A DNA stretch of 9,559 nucleotides from Defluviicoccus vanus (GTDB lineage Bacteria > Pseudomonadota > Alphaproteobacteria > Rhodospirillales > Defluviicoccaceae): the NCBI RefSeq assembly GCF_014672695.1, contig NZ_CP053923.1, positions 695,609-705,167 on the forward strand, written 5' to 3'. The notes under the pieces are model-generated. The model was not told the origin of the DNA. It saw only the letters and a list, made by a program, of their open reading frames with translations, and searched no databases. Below are positions 7,143 through 9,559 of this stretch, in pieces. The translations under genes were made by a program, and so were the position numbers. The first letter of the stretch is position 1. Each line of letters starts with the position of its first letter.

Positions 7143-8150
7143 GTGCGCTGGGAGAGACTGCCCCTTGCCCTCACCATGGGCGATCCGGCCGGCATCGGCG
7201 GTGAACTGGCGCTGAAAGCCTGGCTCGGCCGCGATCAGGGCGTGCCGCCGTTTCTGGTCATCGATGATCCCGCCCGCCTCGCCGCCGTAGCGCGCCGGCT
7301 GGGCCTCACCGTCCCCATGGCCGAAATCAATGACGCTGGCGAGGCGCTGCGCCACTTCGCCCAGGCGCTACCGGTACTGCCCATCCGCCTGCCGGTGCCA
7401 GCGCTGCCAGGGACACCCGATCCGGCGAATGCACCGGCAATTGTCACCGCGATCGAAACCGCCGTCCGTCTGGCGATGGCGGGCGAAGCGGCAGCTGTGG
7501 TCACCAACCCGATCCACAAGAAGTCCTTGTACACCGCGGGCTTCAGCTTTCCCGGCCATACGGAGTTTCTCGCCGCGCTGGCTGGCGGCGGTGTACCGGT
7601 GATGATGCTGGCTTCCCCCAGCCTGCGGGTGGTACCGGTGACGGTGCACGTGAGCCTGCGCACTGCCCTTGCCACTCTGCGCACAGACAGCATCATCGAG
7701 ATCAGTACGATCACCGCCCGGTCTCTGGTGCAGGACTTTGGCATCGCGCGGCCGCGGCTGGCGGTGGCCGGCCTTAACCCGCACGCCGGCGAGGACGGAG
7801 CGCTGGGTGAAGAGGAGGCCTCGATCATCGCTCCCGCGGTGGCAGCCCTGCGCGCCCGCGGCATCGATGCGCATGGTCCGCTGCCGCCCGACACGCTGTT
7901 CAGCCCGGCAACCCGCGCCGGCTACGACGCCGCGGTGTGCATGTATCACGATCAGGCGCTGATCCCGATCAAGGCGCTGGACTTCGACCGCGCCGTTAAC
8001 GTAACCCTCGGCCTGCCCTTCGTGCGCACCTCGCCCGACCACGGAACCGCCTTTGACATTGCCGGCAGCGGCGGGGCGAATCCGTCGAGCCTGCTAGCGG
8101 CGCTCTTCCTCGCCAAGGCGATGAGCCGTCGCCGGGCGATGGCGGAGTGA
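7143..8150 (+). CDS. pdxA: 4-hydroxythreonine-4-phosphate dehydrogenase PdxA
   Basis: PdxA oxidises 4-phosphohydroxy-L-threonine with NAD(P)+; the product decarboxylates and is condensed with deoxyxylulose phosphate by PdxJ in the DXP-dependent route to pyridoxal phosphate. The GTG at 7143 gives 335 residues, close to the usual 330, and places LALTMGDPAGIG at the very N-terminus as in the family. An ATG at 7095 would overlap surA by 41 bases and add an unlikely arginine-rich extension; ATG 7176 would cut the core motif. Visible motifs are TNPIHKKSLY, GFSFPGHTEFLA, GLNPHAGEDG, MYHDQALIPIK and RTSPDHGTAFDIAG. The three zinc-ligand histidines are H169 (VHVSL), H214 (NPHAGE) and H269 (YHDQ), each shifted by 3 from E. 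coli positions 166, 211 and 266. It starts 7 bases after surA stops and overlaps rsmA by 4 bases, which suggests translational coupling. Confidence 0.96.
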   Translation: MRWERLPLALTMGDPAGIGGELALKAWLGRDQGVPPFLVIDDPARLAAVARRLGLTVPMAEINDAGEALRHFAQALPVLPIRLPVPALPGTPDPANAPAIVTAIETAVRLAMAGEAAAVVTNPIHKKSLYTAGFSFPGHTEFLAALAGGGVPVMMLASPSLRVVPVTVHVSLRTALATLRTDSIIEISTITARSLVQDFGIARPRLAVAGLNPHAGEDGALGEEEASIIAPAVAALRARGIDAHGPLPPDTLFSPATRAGYDAAVCMYHDQALIPIKALDFDRAVNVTLGLPFVRTSPDHGTAFDIAGSGGANPSSLLAALFLAKAMSRRRAMAE

Positions 8151-8992
8151 CGGTGCGGACGCCGTCGCCCTCGCCGCTCACCGCCCTGCCGCCGTTGCGC
8201 GACGTCATCCAGCGCTTCGGTCTCGATGCCAAGCGTCGCCTCGGCCAGCACTTCCTCCTCGATGCCAACCTGACCGGACGCATCGTCCGCACTGCCGGCC
8301 CGCTTGCCGGCGTCAACGTCATCGAAGTGGGCCCCGGTCCGGGCGGACTGACCCGCAGCCTGCTCGCGTCCAACGCGGCCACGGTGATCGCGATCGAGAA
8401 GGATCCGCGCTGCGTTGCCGCGTTGCAGGAACTGGCGACGGTATTTCCGGACCGGCTTACCATCGTCGAGGCCGATGCGCTGGAGATCGACTGCCGGACA
8501 CTGGCGCCACCGCCACGCGCCATCATCGCCAACCTGCCCTACAACGTCGGCACGCCACTGCTGCTCAACTGGTTGCGCGAAGCCGGCGACTACGCGGGTT
8601 TCACCTTGATGTTCCAGAAGGAGGTGGCGGCACGGCTCACCGCATTGCCCGGCGCCGCCGACTACGGCCGGCTGTCGATCATCACCCGCTGGCGGACCGA
8701 ACCGTACTATCAGTTCACCATCGACCCGCGCGCCTTCACGCCGCCGCCCCGCGTCACCTCGGCGGTGGTGACCCTTGTCCCGCGGGCGACGCCGCTGGCG
8801 CCCGCTACCTGGGAGGCGCTGGAGCGGGTTACCGCCGCGGCCTTTGGCCAGCGCCGCAAGATGCTGCGCAGCAGCCTGCGCGCACTCGGCATCGATCCGA
8901 GTGAGGCGGCGATCGATCCGACCCGGCGCGCCGAAGAACTCAGCGTCGAGGAGTTTTGCGCCTTGGCACGGCTGCTGGCAGCAGAGAGCTGA
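8147..8992 (+). CDS. rsmA: 16S rRNA dimethyladenosine transferase RsmA (KsgA)
   Basis: RsmA uses S-adenosylmethionine to dimethylate two adjacent adenosines near the 3' end of 16S rRNA (A1518 and A1519 in E. coli numbering), a late step in small-subunit maturation. The GTG start at 8147 overlaps the pdxA stop as GTGA and gives 281 residues, normal for the family; a second GTG at 8153 is also possible. The short N-terminal extension leads into LDAKRRLGQHFLLD, which is the family signature. The SAM-binding loop is EVGPGPGGLT at 60-69, the adenine/ribose region is AIEKD, and the catalytic motif NLPY is at 129-132. The C-terminal domain contains FTPPPRVTSAVV and the AAFGQRRKMLRSSL helix typical of KsgA/Dim1 enzymes. 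It is the last intact gene of the plus-strand cluster. Confidence 0.97.
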   Translation: MTVRTPSPSPLTALPPLRDVIQRFGLDAKRRLGQHFLLDANLTGRIVRTAGPLAGVNVIEVGPGPGGLTRSLLASNAATVIAIEKDPRCVAALQELATVFPDRLTIVEADALEIDCRTLAPPPRAIIANLPYNVGTPLLLNWLREAGDYAGFTLMFQKEVAARLTALPGAADYGRLSIITRWRTEPYYQFTIDPRAFTPPPRVTSAVVTLVPRATPLAPATWEALERVTAAAFGQRRKMLRSSLRALGIDPSEAAIDPTRRAEELSVEEFCALARLLAAES

Positions 8993-9013
8993 ACCGCAAG
9001 CCGGTGCAGCCAG

Positions 9014-9127
9014 CGGTTCCTTCCCTATCTGCTGCTGATCGTTCCGCCCCTGTGTTGGGCCGGCAATTTCGTCGTTGGCCGCGCCGTGCACGGTGCAGTG
9101 CCATCGGCCGCATCCTGTCGTCAATAA
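9014..9127 (+). pseudogene. Relic of an EamA/DMT-family transporter N-terminus
   Basis: Directly after the rsmA stop, in the same reading frame, the translation reads QRFLPYLLLIVPPLCWAG followed by NFVVGRAVHG, then degenerates and stops at TAA 9125-9127. The pattern of a hydrophobic first helix with PPLxWAGNFVVGRA is characteristic of the first transmembrane segment of EamA (drug/metabolite transporter) permeases. There is no in-frame ATG, and only about 37 of the roughly 290-300 residues of such a transporter are present. The 3' part has been deleted up to the gmk side. I infer an old deletion relic, probably of a gene that once lay after rsmA. Similarity is judged by eye. Confidence 0.6.
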
Positions 9128-9154
9128 ACCGCCGCTGATGGCAGGGAAGAGGCG

Positions 9155-9559
9155 CTACGGTCGGCTGACGGCGGCCACATAGGCAGCGAGCCCCACTTGC
9201 CGCTCACGCCGCAGTCGCTCGGCGGCAAGAATCGCCGTCGCTTCAGCCACCGCCGGCGCCACCCGCCGATTGACGATAATGTAATCGTACTCGGCCCAGT
9301 GACTCATCTCATCGGCCGCCCGTGCCATCCGGCGGCGAACCACCTCCGGCGCATCCTGCGCCCGGGTATGCAGGCGGCGTTCGAGTTCCGCGTGCGACGG
9401 CGGCAGGATGAAAACGCTGACCAGATCGGTGCGCGCGTTCTGCCGGAGTTGCTGCGTCCCCTGCCAGTCCACATCGAAGAGAACGTCCTCGCCCGCCGCC
9501 AGCGCCGCCTCCACCGGTTGCCGCGGTGTGCCGTAGCTGTTGCCAAAGACGGTGGCACT
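9155..9559 (-). CDS. gmk: Guanylate kinase, C-terminal part (start beyond right edge)
   Basis: Guanylate kinase transfers phosphate from ATP to GMP, giving GDP, and is needed for GTP and dGTP supply in the cytoplasm. The frame is open at the right edge and ends with the stop at 9155-9157, giving 134 C-terminal residues of a protein that normally has about 200-210. Visible family features are the GMP-binding part VFGNSYGTPRQPVEAAL, the strand VLFDVDWQGTQQLR, the FILPPSHAELERRL lid region with its arginines, and the late AEYDYIIVN segment. The N-terminal P-loop lies outside the window. The gene runs convergently towards rsmA, with about 160 bases between the two stop codons. Confidence 0.95.
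   Translation of the reverse strand, partial: SATVFGNSYGTPRQPVEAALAAGEDVLFDVDWQGTQQLRQNARTDLVSVFILPPSHAELERRLHTRAQDAPEVVRRRMARAADEMSHWAEYDYIIVNRRVAPAVAEATAILAAERLRRERQVGLAAYVAAVSRP

Noticed and set aside
9084..9095. Palindrome CCGTGCACGG in the rsmA-gmk gap as a possible bidirectional terminator.
   Set aside because: The stem has only five pairs with no loop, and no T-run follows on either strand.
7952..9124. A 390-codon minus-strand frame across pdxA, rsmA and the following gap.
   Set aside because: It is antisense to two clearly recognised enzymes. The translation is low in complexity and has no family features.

Overview
The window looks like a chromosomal segment of a GC-rich alphaproteobacterium, probably of the Rhodospirillales or a relative. 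The case rests on gene order, with lptD-surA-pdxA-rsmA in a row and guanylate kinase running towards them. It also rests on protein character: a SurA with a Ser/Pro linker and an LptD with alphaproteobacterial-type features. The assignment to an order is inference; no rRNA or other decisive marker is present.

Layout from left to right. Positions 1-2049 (minus strand, running off the left edge) hold at least 683 codons of a long protein of the N-acylglucosamine 2-epimerase (AGE) superfamily with extra N- and C-terminal domains. A 295-base gap follows. Positions 2345-3036 (minus) encode a predicted secreted lipoprotein of unknown function, broken by a one-base frameshift at a run of six G/C bases. 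Positions 3037-3522 form a divergent intergenic region with a long interrupted hairpin and a 13-codon mini-ORF behind a near-perfect ribosome binding site.

From about 3523 to 8992 lies a co-directional plus-strand cluster: lptD (outer-membrane LPS translocon), surA (periplasmic chaperone/prolyl isomerase), pdxA (vitamin B6 synthesis) and rsmA (16S rRNA dimethyltransferase). The gaps are 94 bases with the chosen surA start at 5780 counted as about 103, then 7 bases, then a 4-base stop/start overlap, so the last three genes are almost certainly one transcript. LptD and SurA work together: SurA escorts outer-membrane beta-barrels, and LptD is one of its best-known clients. PdxA and RsmA are housekeeping passengers commonly linked to them. 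Between rsmA and the convergent gmk (minus, running off the right edge) sits a small relic of an EamA-type transporter gene.

I do not see a defence system, CRISPR array, mobile element, tRNA or rRNA. Most of the window is ordinary chromosome. The items worth a second look are the uncharacterised AGE-like protein, the frameshifted lipoprotein, the divergent intergenic region upstream of lptD, and the transporter relic.
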